NCBI RefSeq assembly: GCF_002939785.1
Contig: NZ_MDEC01000028.1
Location: 1-64,000 of the forward strand
DNA length: 64,000 bases
Reading direction: 5' to 3'
DNA from: Xanthomonas codiaei
GTDB taxonomy: Bacteria; Pseudomonadota; Gammaproteobacteria; Xanthomonadales; Xanthomonadaceae
The position numbers and the translations under genes are program-made. Of this stretch, positions 37,867 to 45,699 are shown in pieces. Position 1 is the first letter of the stretch; every line of letters starts with the position of its first letter. The notes under the pieces are model-generated. The model ran no database searches. It had not been told where the DNA came from and saw nothing but the letters and a program-made list of their open reading frames with translations.

Positions 37867-38328
37867 ATGCATCCGATTGCCGCTGCCCTGATCCGCTCGC
37901 TCGCGCTTGCCCCGCACCCGGAAGGCGGGCACTTCCGCCGCATCTACGCCTCTGCCCGTCAGGTGATCGACGACGGACGCGCCCGCCCGGCGCTGACGGC
38001 CATCCGTTTTCTGCTGGCTGCGGGCGAATGCAGTGCCTGGCATCGCGTCGATGCCGAGGAAACCTGGCAGTGGCAGCAGGGCGACGCGTTGGAGCTGCTG
38101 GTCTATGACGAAGCCAGCGGACAACTGCAGCGGCTGATCCTGGACGCGGCCGAACGCGGCGAGCCGATGCAGGTGGTTCCCGCAGGGCAGTGGCAGGCGG
38201 CGCGCTCGCTGGGCGATTTCACCCTGGTGGGCTGCACGGTCTCGCCGGGCTTCATCTGGGAAGGGTTTGCATTGCTCGACGCCACCTCGCCGTTGGCAGC
38301 ACATCTGGCAACGCTGGCCCCGCGCTGA
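37867..38328 (+). CDS. Cupin-fold protein (DUF985 / cupin_5) inserted between gumM and gumN
   Basis: This 153-residue protein begins MHPIAAALIRSLALAPHPEG, then GHFRRIYAS and AIRFLLAAGECSAWHRVDAEETW, with VSPGFIWEGFALL near the end; these are the marks of the cupin_5 (YML079-like) family. Members bind small ligands or metals and have no firm biochemical role. It starts 34 bases after gumM on the same strand, so it may be cotranscribed, but a link to xanthan is not evident. It could simply be a gene lodged in the cluster. Confidence 0.88.
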   Translation: MHPIAAALIRSLALAPHPEGGHFRRIYASARQVIDDGRARPALTAIRFLLAAGECSAWHRVDAEETWQWQQGDALELLVYDEASGQLQRLILDAAERGEPMQVVPAGQWQAARSLGDFTLVGCTVSPGFIWEGFALLDATSPLAAHLATLAPR

Positions 38329-38419
38329 CGGCATGCCTTGCCGGCGCAGCCCAACGCTTCCCTAACGCGGCCGGTGCGGGCTTCACGTAATGTCCGCCCC
38401 ACACAGGGGGCGATGCGCG

Positions 38420-39436
38420 ATGCGACACAGGGCAGCGGGATGGGGAGCGGGTTTGATGCTGGTGTCGCTGCTGGCGGCCGCCAGCGAAACGACACCGCCG
38501 AAGACGGCGCCGGCACCACCGCCGGTGGTGGACCTGGAAGCGATGGTGGTCCGCGGCGTGCAGCCCGGGCCTGGCCTGTGGAAGGTCAGCAAGGGCGACC
38601 ATGTGTTGTGGATCCTGGGCACGCAGTCGCCGTTGCCCAAGCGCCTGCAATGGCAATCCAGTGAGGTGGAAACCATCATCGGCCAGTCCCAGCAGGTGCT
38701 GATGGCGCCGACCGTGCAGCTCGATGCGGACATCGGGTTCTTCGGCAAACTCACCTTGCTGCCGTCGGCGATGAAGGCGATGAAGAACGCCGATGGCCGC
38801 GAACTGCAGCAGGTGCTGCCGCCCGATCTGTACGCGCGCTGGAGCGTGGCCAAGGCCCGCTACATCGGCAACGATCGCGGCGTGGAGCGCAAGCGCCCGA
38901 TGCTGGCCGCTGGCCAGTTGTACCAGGCGGCGCTGAAACGGTCGGGGCTGGCACGCTCGCCGGTGATCTGGTCGGTGGTGGAGCGCGCCGCCAAGCGCGC
39001 GGGCATCAAGCCGACACCGACGGCGCTGGACTACAAGATCACCGACCCGCGGCAGGCGCTCAAGGAATTTCGCGCCGGCGGCATGGACGATACGGCCTGC
39101 TTTCGCAGCATCCTGGTGACCGTGGAGCGCGACCTGCCCACCATGGTCGAACGCGCCAATGCCTGGTCGGTGGGCGACATCGAAGCGTTGCGCCAGTTGC
39201 CGCGCGAAGACCCGCAGGCGGCGTGCATGCGCGCGATGGCCAGTTCCGATGCAGTCAGGAAGCGTGGTATCGACGATCTGGAGCGGCGCATGCGCGAGCA
39301 TTGGCTCGGCATCGCCAGTGCCGCCTTGCAGCGCAATCGCAGCACCTTCTCGGTGTTGCCGATCAGCCGCTTGACCGCGCCCGACGGCTATGTGGCCCGC
39401 CTGCAGGCCCTCGGCTATCAGGTAGAGGCGCCGTGA
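38420..39436 (+). CDS. gumN: GumN, TraB/GumN-family protein
   Basis: This 338-residue protein has a signal peptide (MRHRAAGWGAGLMLVSLLAAAS), so it is periplasmic or surface-exposed. It holds a TraB/GumN domain: LWKVSKGDHVLWILGTQSPL, TACFRSILVTVERDLPTMVE, NAWSVGDIEALRQLP, CMRAMASS. The family resembles TIKI-type metalloproteases, and conserved G-T/H and acidic residues could bind metal, but function in Xanthomonas is unknown and xanthan is made without it. The ATG at 38420 is preferred (GGGGG nine bases before); an ATG at 38390 adds 10 residues. The gene is intact here. Confidence 0.9.
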   Translation: MRHRAAGWGAGLMLVSLLAAASETTPPKTAPAPPPVVDLEAMVVRGVQPGPGLWKVSKGDHVLWILGTQSPLPKRLQWQSSEVETIIGQSQQVLMAPTVQLDADIGFFGKLTLLPSAMKAMKNADGRELQQVLPPDLYARWSVAKARYIGNDRGVERKRPMLAAGQLYQAALKRSGLARSPVIWSVVERAAKRAGIKPTPTALDYKITDPRQALKEFRAGGMDDTACFRSILVTVERDLPTMVERANAWSVGDIEALRQLPREDPQAACMRAMASSDAVRKRGIDDLERRMREHWLGIASAALQRNRSTFSVLPISRLTAPDGYVARLQALGYQVEAP

Positions 39437-39688
39437 TCGCCTGACGCGAGGAGCGGCGCGCGTCCCGGGCAACCTGCACGTGCCAGTGCTTGCCGCAGTT
39501 CGCCTGCGATGTCGGTCGCGCAACGCCTTCTGGCGTTCGGCGCGGTGCTTGCCGCGCCCGGTTGCCGGAGCTGTGTCGCGCGCCGGCCGGATGGCACTGC
39601 GGTCGCGCAGGGCGACTGGCCATCCGGGTGGGTTAGGCATGCTGTTACTGCCACTGTATGCTGCGCGCCTTGTTTGCCGAGAGCTTTC

Positions 39689-40690
39689 GTGTTGAACGCA
39701 TTGCCGCTGCGCATCCTGGGCACCGGACGCCATGTCCCGGCGCGCGAAGTCACCTCGGGCGAGCTGGATGCGCGCTGGCAGTTGCCGGCTGGAACCACCG
39801 CCGCACGGCTGGGTGTCGTCAGCCGCCATTACGTGGGCGAGGGCGAAACGGCATCGTCGATGGGAGCGGCCGCAGCGCGGCAGGCGCTGGACAATGCAGG
39901 CATCCACGCCAGCCAGATCGACTGCCTGATCTCGGCCTGCGCGGTGATGGAGCAGCCGATTCCCTGCCAGGCGGTGCTGATCCAGCGCGCCTTGGGGCTG
40001 GGCGATTCCGGCATTCCCGCATTCGATGTCAATGCCACCTGCCTGAGCTTCCTGGTGGCGCTGGACATGGCCGCCAGCGCGCTGGCCCTGGGCCGCTATC
40101 GGCGCGTGTTGATCGTCTCCAGCGAGGTGGCCTCGGCCGGGCTGGACGATGCCATCCCCGGCACGGCGGGATTGTTCGGCGATGGTGCTGCCGCGGTCGT
40201 GGTCGGGCGCAGCAGTGCAGACCAGGACTCGGCGTTGCTGTCCAGCCGCCTTGCCAGTTACGGCAGCGGCGCGGACCTGTGCCGCATCGGTGGCGGTGGC
40301 ACTCGCGCACCATGCGGAGAGGCCAGCGCGCCCGCGGCCTCGCGGCTGTTCTGGATGGATGGCCGTGGCGCGTATCGCTTTGCCGCGCGTCACCTGCCGG
40401 CGTTCTGGACGCAGCTGCTGGACGAGGCGGGGGTTGCGGCCACCGCGTTGCGCTGGCTGGTGCCGCATCAGGCCTCCGGTGGCGGCCTGGATCATGTGGT
40501 GCAGGCGCTGGGGCTGCCTGCCGAACAGGTGGTGCGCATCCTGCCGACCACCGGCAACCAGGTGGCCGCCTCGTTGCCGCATGCCTTGCATCATGCCGTG
40601 GTGGATCGGCAACTGCAGCGCGGCGAACTGGTCGCCTTGCTCGGCACCGGCGCCGGCCTGGCGATCGGCGGCATGGTGTTGCGCTACTGA
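39689..40690 (+). CDS. gumO: GumO, beta-ketoacyl-ACP synthase III (FabH)-like enzyme
   Basis: This 333-residue thiolase-fold condensing enzyme has the full KAS III catalytic set: Cys118 in NATCLSFLVALDMA, His260 in VPHQASGGG and Asn290 in TGNQVAAS. It should therefore be active in condensing an acyl-CoA with a malonyl-type extender, or in head-to-head condensation. A GTG start at 39689 with GAGAG upstream is used, since the conserved LPLRILGTGRHVP begins four residues later. It has no role in xanthan assembly. Its stop overlaps the gumP start (TGATG), which opens a run of six coupled genes. A 250-base gap separates it from gumN, so it may have its own promoter. Confidence 0.9.
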   Translation: MLNALPLRILGTGRHVPAREVTSGELDARWQLPAGTTAARLGVVSRHYVGEGETASSMGAAAARQALDNAGIHASQIDCLISACAVMEQPIPCQAVLIQRALGLGDSGIPAFDVNATCLSFLVALDMAASALALGRYRRVLIVSSEVASAGLDDAIPGTAGLFGDGAAAVVVGRSSADQDSALLSSRLASYGSGADLCRIGGGGTRAPCGEASAPAASRLFWMDGRGAYRFAARHLPAFWTQLLDEAGVAATALRWLVPHQASGGGLDHVVQALGLPAEQVVRILPTTGNQVAASLPHALHHAVVDRQLQRGELVALLGTGAGLAIGGMVLRY

Positions 40691-41538
40691 TGGCACCGCG
40701 CGTTTCGCTCGAGCTGCTGCGCATCGGCCATTGCCGGCATTGCGAGCGCATGGTGCGCGCCGATGGGCATTGGCATGCGGTCGAGTTTCCGGCCTTGAGC
40801 GTGCTGATCCGGCACCCGCAACGCGGCGCGCTGCTCTACGACACCGGCTATGCGGGGCATTTCTTCCGCGCCACCGATCCGTGGCCGGAACGCCTGTATC
40901 GCTGGACCACGCCGGTGACGCTGCCGGCGCACGAGACCCTGGGCGCGCAACTGGCGCGTCGTGACGTGCAGCTGGACGAGATCGCCTGGTGCTTGATCTC
41001 GCACTTCCACGCCGACCATATCGGTGGCCTGCGCGATTTGCCGAACGCGCGTTTCATCTGCCTGCGCGCGGACTATCAACAGATGCGCAGCTGTTCGCGC
41101 CTGGGCGGGTTGCGCCGCGCGCTGTTGCCGCAGCTGCTGCCGGCCGATTTCGATCGACGCCTGCAGTTTGCCGAACAGGCGCCGCAGCGCGCATCGACCG
41201 GTGCCTGGCAGGGCCTGGGCGCTGCCTACGATCTGTTCGAGGACGGCAGCGTGCTGGCCGTGCCGTTGCCTGGCCATGTGCCGGGACAGATGGGGCTATG
41301 GCTGCGCGATCAGCAGGACCGCGAGGTGTTGTTGTGCGCAGATGCGGTGTGGTCGTCGGCGACCTGGAAGGCACTGCAATGGCCAGCCTGGCCCACCCGC
41401 CTGGTGATGCACGACTGGCCCGCTTTCCAGCGCACCGTGCGGCAGCTGCACGGCCTGTCGCAGGCGCATCCGGAGCTGGTCATCCTGCCTTCGCACTGCC
41501 AGCCCAGTCTCGACCGTTATCAACCGGAGTGGCGATGA
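40690..41538 (+). CDS. gumP: GumP, metallo-beta-lactamase-fold hydrolase
   Basis: This 282-residue protein has no signal peptide. The metal site is visible: ISHFHADHIGG (HxHxDH) near residues 100-110, PLPGHVPGQMG (third His) near 195, CADAVWS (bridging Asp) and ILPSHCQPS near the C-terminus. Such lactonase/thioesterase-like hydrolases cleave esters, thioesters or lactones. Coupling to GumO on one side and an SDR-type gene on the other suggests it acts on an acyl intermediate of that pathway. No link to xanthan is evident. The substrate is unknown. Confidence 0.88.
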   Translation: MAPRVSLELLRIGHCRHCERMVRADGHWHAVEFPALSVLIRHPQRGALLYDTGYAGHFFRATDPWPERLYRWTTPVTLPAHETLGAQLARRDVQLDEIAWCLISHFHADHIGGLRDLPNARFICLRADYQQMRSCSRLGGLRRALLPQLLPADFDRRLQFAEQAPQRASTGAWQGLGAAYDLFEDGSVLAVPLPGHVPGQMGLWLRDQQDREVLLCADAVWSSATWKALQWPAWPTRLVMHDWPAFQRTVRQLHGLSQAHPELVILPSHCQPSLDRYQPEWR

Positions 41539-42494
41539 GCCTGCGCATTCTCGTGACCGGTGCGTCCGGTTTTGTGGGTGGTTCCTTCCTGCGGCGTTTC
41601 CAGGGGCAGCCCGGTGTCGAGATCCACGGCATCGGCCGCCGCGCCTGCGCGTTGCCCAACTATCACCGCATCGATTTGAGCCAGCCGTTCGCGCTGGACT
41701 GGCAGCCGGACGTGGTGATCCATGCCGCCGCGCTGGCCTCGCCGTGGGGAACGCGCGCGCAGTTCCACCAGCACAACGTGCAGGCCACCGCCAACGTCAT
41801 CGACTTCTGCAGGCGGCACGGTTGCCCACGCCTGCTGTACGTCTCGTCCAGTTCGGTGTTCTACCGCGAGGAACATCAGTACGACCTGGATGAGGACAGC
41901 CCGATCGGCCCGTCCTTCGTCAACACCTATGCGCAGACCAAGTACCTGGGTGAAACGCTGCTGGACACGTATCCAGGCCAATGGTCGGTGTTGCGCCCGC
42001 GTGCGGTGTTCGGCCCCGGCGATACGGTGCTGTTCCCGCGCGTGATCGCGGCGGCCCGCAAGGGCGCGCTGCCGCGTTTTGTCGGCCAGACCCGGCCGGT
42101 GATCGGCGATCTGATCTACATCGATGCACTGTGCGATTACCTCTACCGCGCTGCCACCGCACCGCAGCTGCAGCGCGCCTACAACCTCACCAATGCGCAG
42201 CCGGTGGACCTGCAGCAGCTGTTGCTGGATGTGCTGGCACGCCTGCACTTGCCGCTGCCGCAGCGCGAAGTGCGCATCGGCACGGCGCTACGCATGGCCA
42301 GCGTGGTGGAAGGCGCGTATCGCTTGTTGCGGTTGCGCAGCGAGCCGCCGATCACGCGCTTCGGCGTGGGCGTGTTCGCGTATTCCAAGACCTTCAATCC
42401 GCAGCGCACGCTGGCCGATCTGGGGCCGCCCAGCGTCGGTCTGGACGAGGGCGTGGAGGCGTTCGTCCGCTGGCAGGCGGCGCAATGGGCCTAG
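41535..42494 (+). CDS. NAD(P)-dependent epimerase / 3-beta-hydroxysteroid dehydrogenase-like SDR
   Basis: This 319-residue extended-SDR protein has the Rossmann motif TGASGFVGGSF (TGxxGxxG) at residues 8-18, the catalytic serines in YVSSSSVFY and the Y-x3-K motif in YAQTKYLGE. The sequence resembles the 3-beta-HSD/OleD branch that reduces beta-keto acyl products, more than classical nucleotide-sugar epimerases. Placed after a KAS III-like enzyme and a hydrolase, reduction of a condensed keto product is a reasonable inference. The ATGA overlap with gumP and a 10-base overlap with the next gene indicate coupling. Confidence 0.85.
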   Translation: MSLRILVTGASGFVGGSFLRRFQGQPGVEIHGIGRRACALPNYHRIDLSQPFALDWQPDVVIHAAALASPWGTRAQFHQHNVQATANVIDFCRRHGCPRLLYVSSSSVFYREEHQYDLDEDSPIGPSFVNTYAQTKYLGETLLDTYPGQWSVLRPRAVFGPGDTVLFPRVIAAARKGALPRFVGQTRPVIGDLIYIDALCDYLYRAATAPQLQRAYNLTNAQPVDLQQLLLDVLARLHLPLPQREVRIGTALRMASVVEGAYRLLRLRSEPPITRFGVGVFAYSKTFNPQRTLADLGPPSVGLDEGVEAFVRWQAAQWA

Positions 42495-43636
42495 TGGCGG
42501 CCCTGGCTGCGCTCTATCTGGCCTTGCTGATCGTCAAGACCGCAGCGGTGTTGTGGGTGATGCGTCGCGCACCCAGGGCGCCGTTGCATGACGTTGCAGC
42601 CAGCCAGGCGGATGTGGCGATCCTGCAGCCCATCCTGGGCGGCGACGCGCATCTGCAGCAGGTGCTGGCCGCCAACCTGCAGGCGCTGCCGCAGGCACAC
42701 TTCCTGTGGCTGCTGGACGCAGACGACCGCGCCGGCAACACGGTGGCCGATGCGCTGGTGGCGCTGTATCCGCAGCTACGCATTACCCGCATGCAGGTGC
42801 CCGCCGCGCCGCCGGATCTCAATCCGAAGGCGTGGAAGCTGCAGGCGGCGCTTGCGCAGGTGCAAGCGCCGATCAGCCTGGTGCTGGATGACGATGCGCA
42901 GTTGAGCGCCGCTGCGCTGGCGCAATTGCTGCGCGATCTGCAGCATGCCGATCTGGTCACCGCGTTACCGCATTACCGCGACAGCGACACGCTGGCCGGG
43001 CGGCTGCTGGCGCAGTTCGTCAACAACAATGCCGCGCTCACCTATCTGGGCTGGCTGCCGTTCGCCGCGCCGCTGACCATCAACGGCATGTGCTACGCCG
43101 CGCGCACCGAATGCCTGCGTGCCTGGGGCGGTCTTGGCGGCGTGCTGGACCAGCTTACCGACGATCTGGCCGTGGCCGCCCTGGTGCGCGAACGAGGTGG
43201 CCGTCTCTGGCAATCCATCGCCCCGGTGGCGATGCGTACCGCCATGCCGGATCTGCCCAGCTATGCCCGCCAGATGCACCGCTGGATGCTGTTCGCATCG
43301 ATCCTGCTGCGCCGTCAACGCATCGGTATCGCCGTTGCCATCGCGGTGCTGCAGGGGGTGCCGCCGGTACTGCTGCTGGCCCTGTTGCTCGCCATCTGCG
43401 TGCAGCCCGGTGGCTGGTCCATCGCCTGCGGGGCGACGACCCTGCTGCTGCGGGCGCTGCTGCTGTGCGTGGTGCAGTGGCGCAGCAGCGGTGCGGTACG
43501 CCACCGGCCGGTGCTGTCGGTCCTGGCCGAATGCCTGCAGCCGCTGCACCTGCTGCACGCGGCCTGCGTACGCAGCATCGCCTGGCGCACGCGGCGTTAC
43601 CGCGTGCTGGCGGATGGTCGCTTCCGTGCGCAGTGA
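42485..43636 (+). CDS. Membrane glycosyltransferase family 2/21 (ceramide glucosyltransferase / HpnI-like)
   Basis: This 383-residue protein has an N-terminal membrane anchor (LVAALAALYLALLIVKTAAVL), a GT-A catalytic domain and two or three C-terminal helices. Motifs match the GT21 pattern: LLDADDRA (first Asp group), LVLDDDAQLS (DxD), LTDDLAVAALV (third Asp) and RQMHRWM (Q/R-x-x-R-W). Enzymes of this type transfer a sugar to a membrane lipid acceptor such as ceramide, a hopanoid or a sterol. It presumably glycosylates the lipid made by the preceding enzymes. Its start lies inside the SDR gene's 3' end. Confidence 0.85.
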   Translation: MGLVAALAALYLALLIVKTAAVLWVMRRAPRAPLHDVAASQADVAILQPILGGDAHLQQVLAANLQALPQAHFLWLLDADDRAGNTVADALVALYPQLRITRMQVPAAPPDLNPKAWKLQAALAQVQAPISLVLDDDAQLSAAALAQLLRDLQHADLVTALPHYRDSDTLAGRLLAQFVNNNAALTYLGWLPFAAPLTINGMCYAARTECLRAWGGLGGVLDQLTDDLAVAALVRERGGRLWQSIAPVAMRTAMPDLPSYARQMHRWMLFASILLRRQRIGIAVAIAVLQGVPPVLLLALLLAICVQPGGWSIACGATTLLLRALLLCVVQWRSSGAVRHRPVLSVLAECLQPLHLLHAACVRSIAWRTRRYRVLADGRFRAQ

Positions 43637-44225
43637 CGTGCCGCCCTTGCAGATCGCTTTTTTCACCGGGCAAAGCGACCCGGCGAGCTGCGCCTTGAGC
43701 GCGCAGCAACGCGATTTCCTGCAGCAGCTGCATGGCGATGGCCGGCAGTTGATCGCATCCAATTACCCGTACCGCAGCGACATGGCGCCACACCGTCGCG
43801 TTGCGCTGTGGCGCGCCAGCGTCTGCAACGCGCGCCAGTACCTGGCCGCGCGTGCGGCGCGCGTGGCGCACAGCGACCGCATGAGCGTGCAGGCCTTGCT
43901 CGCGCAGGCGCCGATGACGGTGCTGCTGGCCGGCAGCTGCGGGTTGCAGCTGCTCACCGCGCTACAGTTGCCGCAGGACCTGCGCGCGCGTCTGGCGGTG
44001 TTCGCCTACGGCCCGGTCTGCCACGAACCGGCCACGTTCGCGCAGTTGCACAGCGTGCAAGGGCGCGGCGACTGGATTTCGCGTGCGCTGTTTCGTGGGC
44101 CGGTGCAGCTGGCGCCGGCCTGCGGGCATATGGATTACCTGACCACTGCGGACGTGCTGTCAGCCTGCCAGGCTTTCGTCGCCACGATCCAGCAGACGCT
44201 GCGGGGCCGGGTGCATGCGCATTGA
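43614..44225 (+). CDS. Uncharacterised protein, possibly a small alpha/beta-hydrolase
   Basis: This protein of about 200 residues is not recognised. It starts with a short beta-strand-like segment (LQIAFFTGQSDPASCALS), has MTVLLAGSCGLQLLTAL in the middle, where A-G-S-C-G fits a small-x-Ser-x-Gly nucleophile elbow, and ends with ACGHMDYLTTADVLSA, where the His could complete a triad. Size fits the smallest alpha/beta-hydrolases. No signal peptide or helix is seen. The ATG at 43614 lies inside the upstream gene; a GTG at 43626 is an alternative. It overlaps the next gene by 11 bases, so it belongs to the gumO operon. The function proposed is inference only. Confidence 0.7.
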   Translation: MVASVRSDVPPLQIAFFTGQSDPASCALSAQQRDFLQQLHGDGRQLIASNYPYRSDMAPHRRVALWRASVCNARQYLAARAARVAHSDRMSVQALLAQAPMTVLLAGSCGLQLLTALQLPQDLRARLAVFAYGPVCHEPATFAQLHSVQGRGDWISRALFRGPVQLAPACGHMDYLTTADVLSACQAFVATIQQTLRGRVHAH

Positions 44226-45468
44226 CCTGGTCGCCCCGCCGTACAGCGGGCATCTGCATCCCATCCTGGCCATCGCCCGGCAGCTGGCGCCGCATCACGA
44301 CGTGCACGTGATCAGCACGCCGGCTGCGCAGGCGCGTATCCAGGCATGTGGCTTGCGCGGCGCAGGCGTCCTGGATGCGCACGCCGACCGCGTGTTGCTG
44401 GAGATCGCCAATCCGCCGCATGCGGTGGGCCGCAATCCGCTGCGGCTGCGCCGGCAGCTGCACAACGCGCTGGGATTGATGGCGCAGGTGGGCGATGCGC
44501 TGCAGGCGCGTTGGCGCACGCGGCGGCCGGACCTGGTGATCGCCGATTTCACCCTGCCCAGTGCCGGGCTGGCGGCGCAGGCGATGGGCATCGCCTGGTG
44601 GACCAGCATGCCATCGCCCTGCGTGATCGAAACGGGCGGCGGGCCGCCGGCGTACTTCGGTGGCCTGCTGCCTGCGGCCACGCTGCGCCAGCGTGCCTGG
44701 CATGCGATCGCCCGGCGGCTCACCCGCGGCTTCAAGCGCAGCCTGCATGCCTGCTACCGGCGGCAGATGCGGGCCTGCGGCTTGCCGGCGCTGTACCGCA
44801 ACGATGGCAGCGAGGCGGTGTATTCGCCGCAGTGCATCCTGGCCCTGGGAGTGCCGTCGTTCGAGTTCGCACAGCGCTGGCCCGCCGCACTGCGCTTTGT
44901 CGGGCCGCAGTTGTGCACGCCCCCGTCAGCCGTGCAGGCACCGGAGTTTCTCGCCGGGCGGCGGCATGTGCTGGTGACCCTGGGCACCCACCTGCAATGG
45001 GTCAAGCAGCGCATGGATGCGGTGTTGCGCGCGCTGGCGCCGCAGTTTCCCGAGGTGGTGTTCCACTTCAGCGATGGCGATACCGCCGCACCGCCGCGGC
45101 CGGCATGCGGCAACTACCGGCGTCTGCCCTACGTGGACTATGCGCAGCACCTGCATCGCTACGCGCTGGTGGTTCACCACGGCGGTGCCGGCATCCTGTA
45201 CGCCTGCCTGGATGCGGGGCTGCCGTCCATCGTGTATCCACTGGACTACGACCAGTTCGACCACGCCGCACGGTTGCAGGCCGCCGGTGCGGCATGGTGG
45301 CTGCGGGAACTGGATGGGCTACCGGTGCTATTGCGCCAGGCACTCGCGTCTCCCGAACCGGGCCCGGGTGTGCGCCGGCTGCAGACGGAGCTGCACGACA
45401 TGCAGGCGCGTGGCCGCATCGTGGAGCTGGTGGACGCGTTTCAGCGCACCGGCGCGGTGCCGGCGTAG
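44215..45468 (+). CDS. GT1-family (UGT-like) glycosyltransferase
   Basis: This 417-residue GT-B enzyme begins MRIDLVAPPYSGHLHPILAI, with the His of the usual GHxxP acceptor-side motif, and carries the donor-binding signature HHGGAGILYACLDAGLPSIV plus YPLDYDQFDHA near residues 320-350. Relatives glycosylate small hydrophobic acceptors such as lipids, polyketides and carotenoids. It is soluble or membrane-associated. It ends the six-gene run that starts with gumO, giving that pathway two different glycosyltransferases. The donor and acceptor are unknown. Confidence 0.85.
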   Translation: MRIDLVAPPYSGHLHPILAIARQLAPHHDVHVISTPAAQARIQACGLRGAGVLDAHADRVLLEIANPPHAVGRNPLRLRRQLHNALGLMAQVGDALQARWRTRRPDLVIADFTLPSAGLAAQAMGIAWWTSMPSPCVIETGGGPPAYFGGLLPAATLRQRAWHAIARRLTRGFKRSLHACYRRQMRACGLPALYRNDGSEAVYSPQCILALGVPSFEFAQRWPAALRFVGPQLCTPPSAVQAPEFLAGRRHVLVTLGTHLQWVKQRMDAVLRALAPQFPEVVFHFSDGDTAAPPRPACGNYRRLPYVDYAQHLHRYALVVHHGGAGILYACLDAGLPSIVYPLDYDQFDHAARLQAAGAAWWLRELDGLPVLLRQALASPEPGPGVRRLQTELHDMQARGRIVELVDAFQRTGAVPA

Positions 45469-45614
45469 CGTCTCAGGCGAGTGGCATGATCTCGCGCTGC
45501 AGCCGCACGCGGCGGCAATGCAACCATGCGCCTGCGATCGCGCAAGGCAGTGCCACGGTGCGATGCGTCTGGTGCGACTTCGCAGCGAGGTTGCCAGGCC
45601 GGTAGATCGGCCAG

Positions 45615-45648
45615 AGAAAAACCGGCACACGCAAGGCCTCTGCCGGTT
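45615..45648 (-). terminator. Terminator of dxs
   Basis: On the minus strand AACCGGCA and TGCCGGTT form an 8-bp stem with a 13-base loop followed by TTTTCTC. It lies 50 bases beyond the dxs stop, between the convergent GT1 gene and dxs. The rest of the 231-base gap shows nothing. Confidence 0.65.
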
Positions 45649-45699
45649 CCTGTGCAACTGCCGTCACCGGGTGGTTGCGGCGTGGCGGGTCGGTCGCGC

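Noticed and set aside
38252-40696. 814-codon minus-strand frame over gumN and gumO
   Set aside because: Antisense shadow; gumN and gumO on the plus strand carry signal peptide and catalytic motifs.
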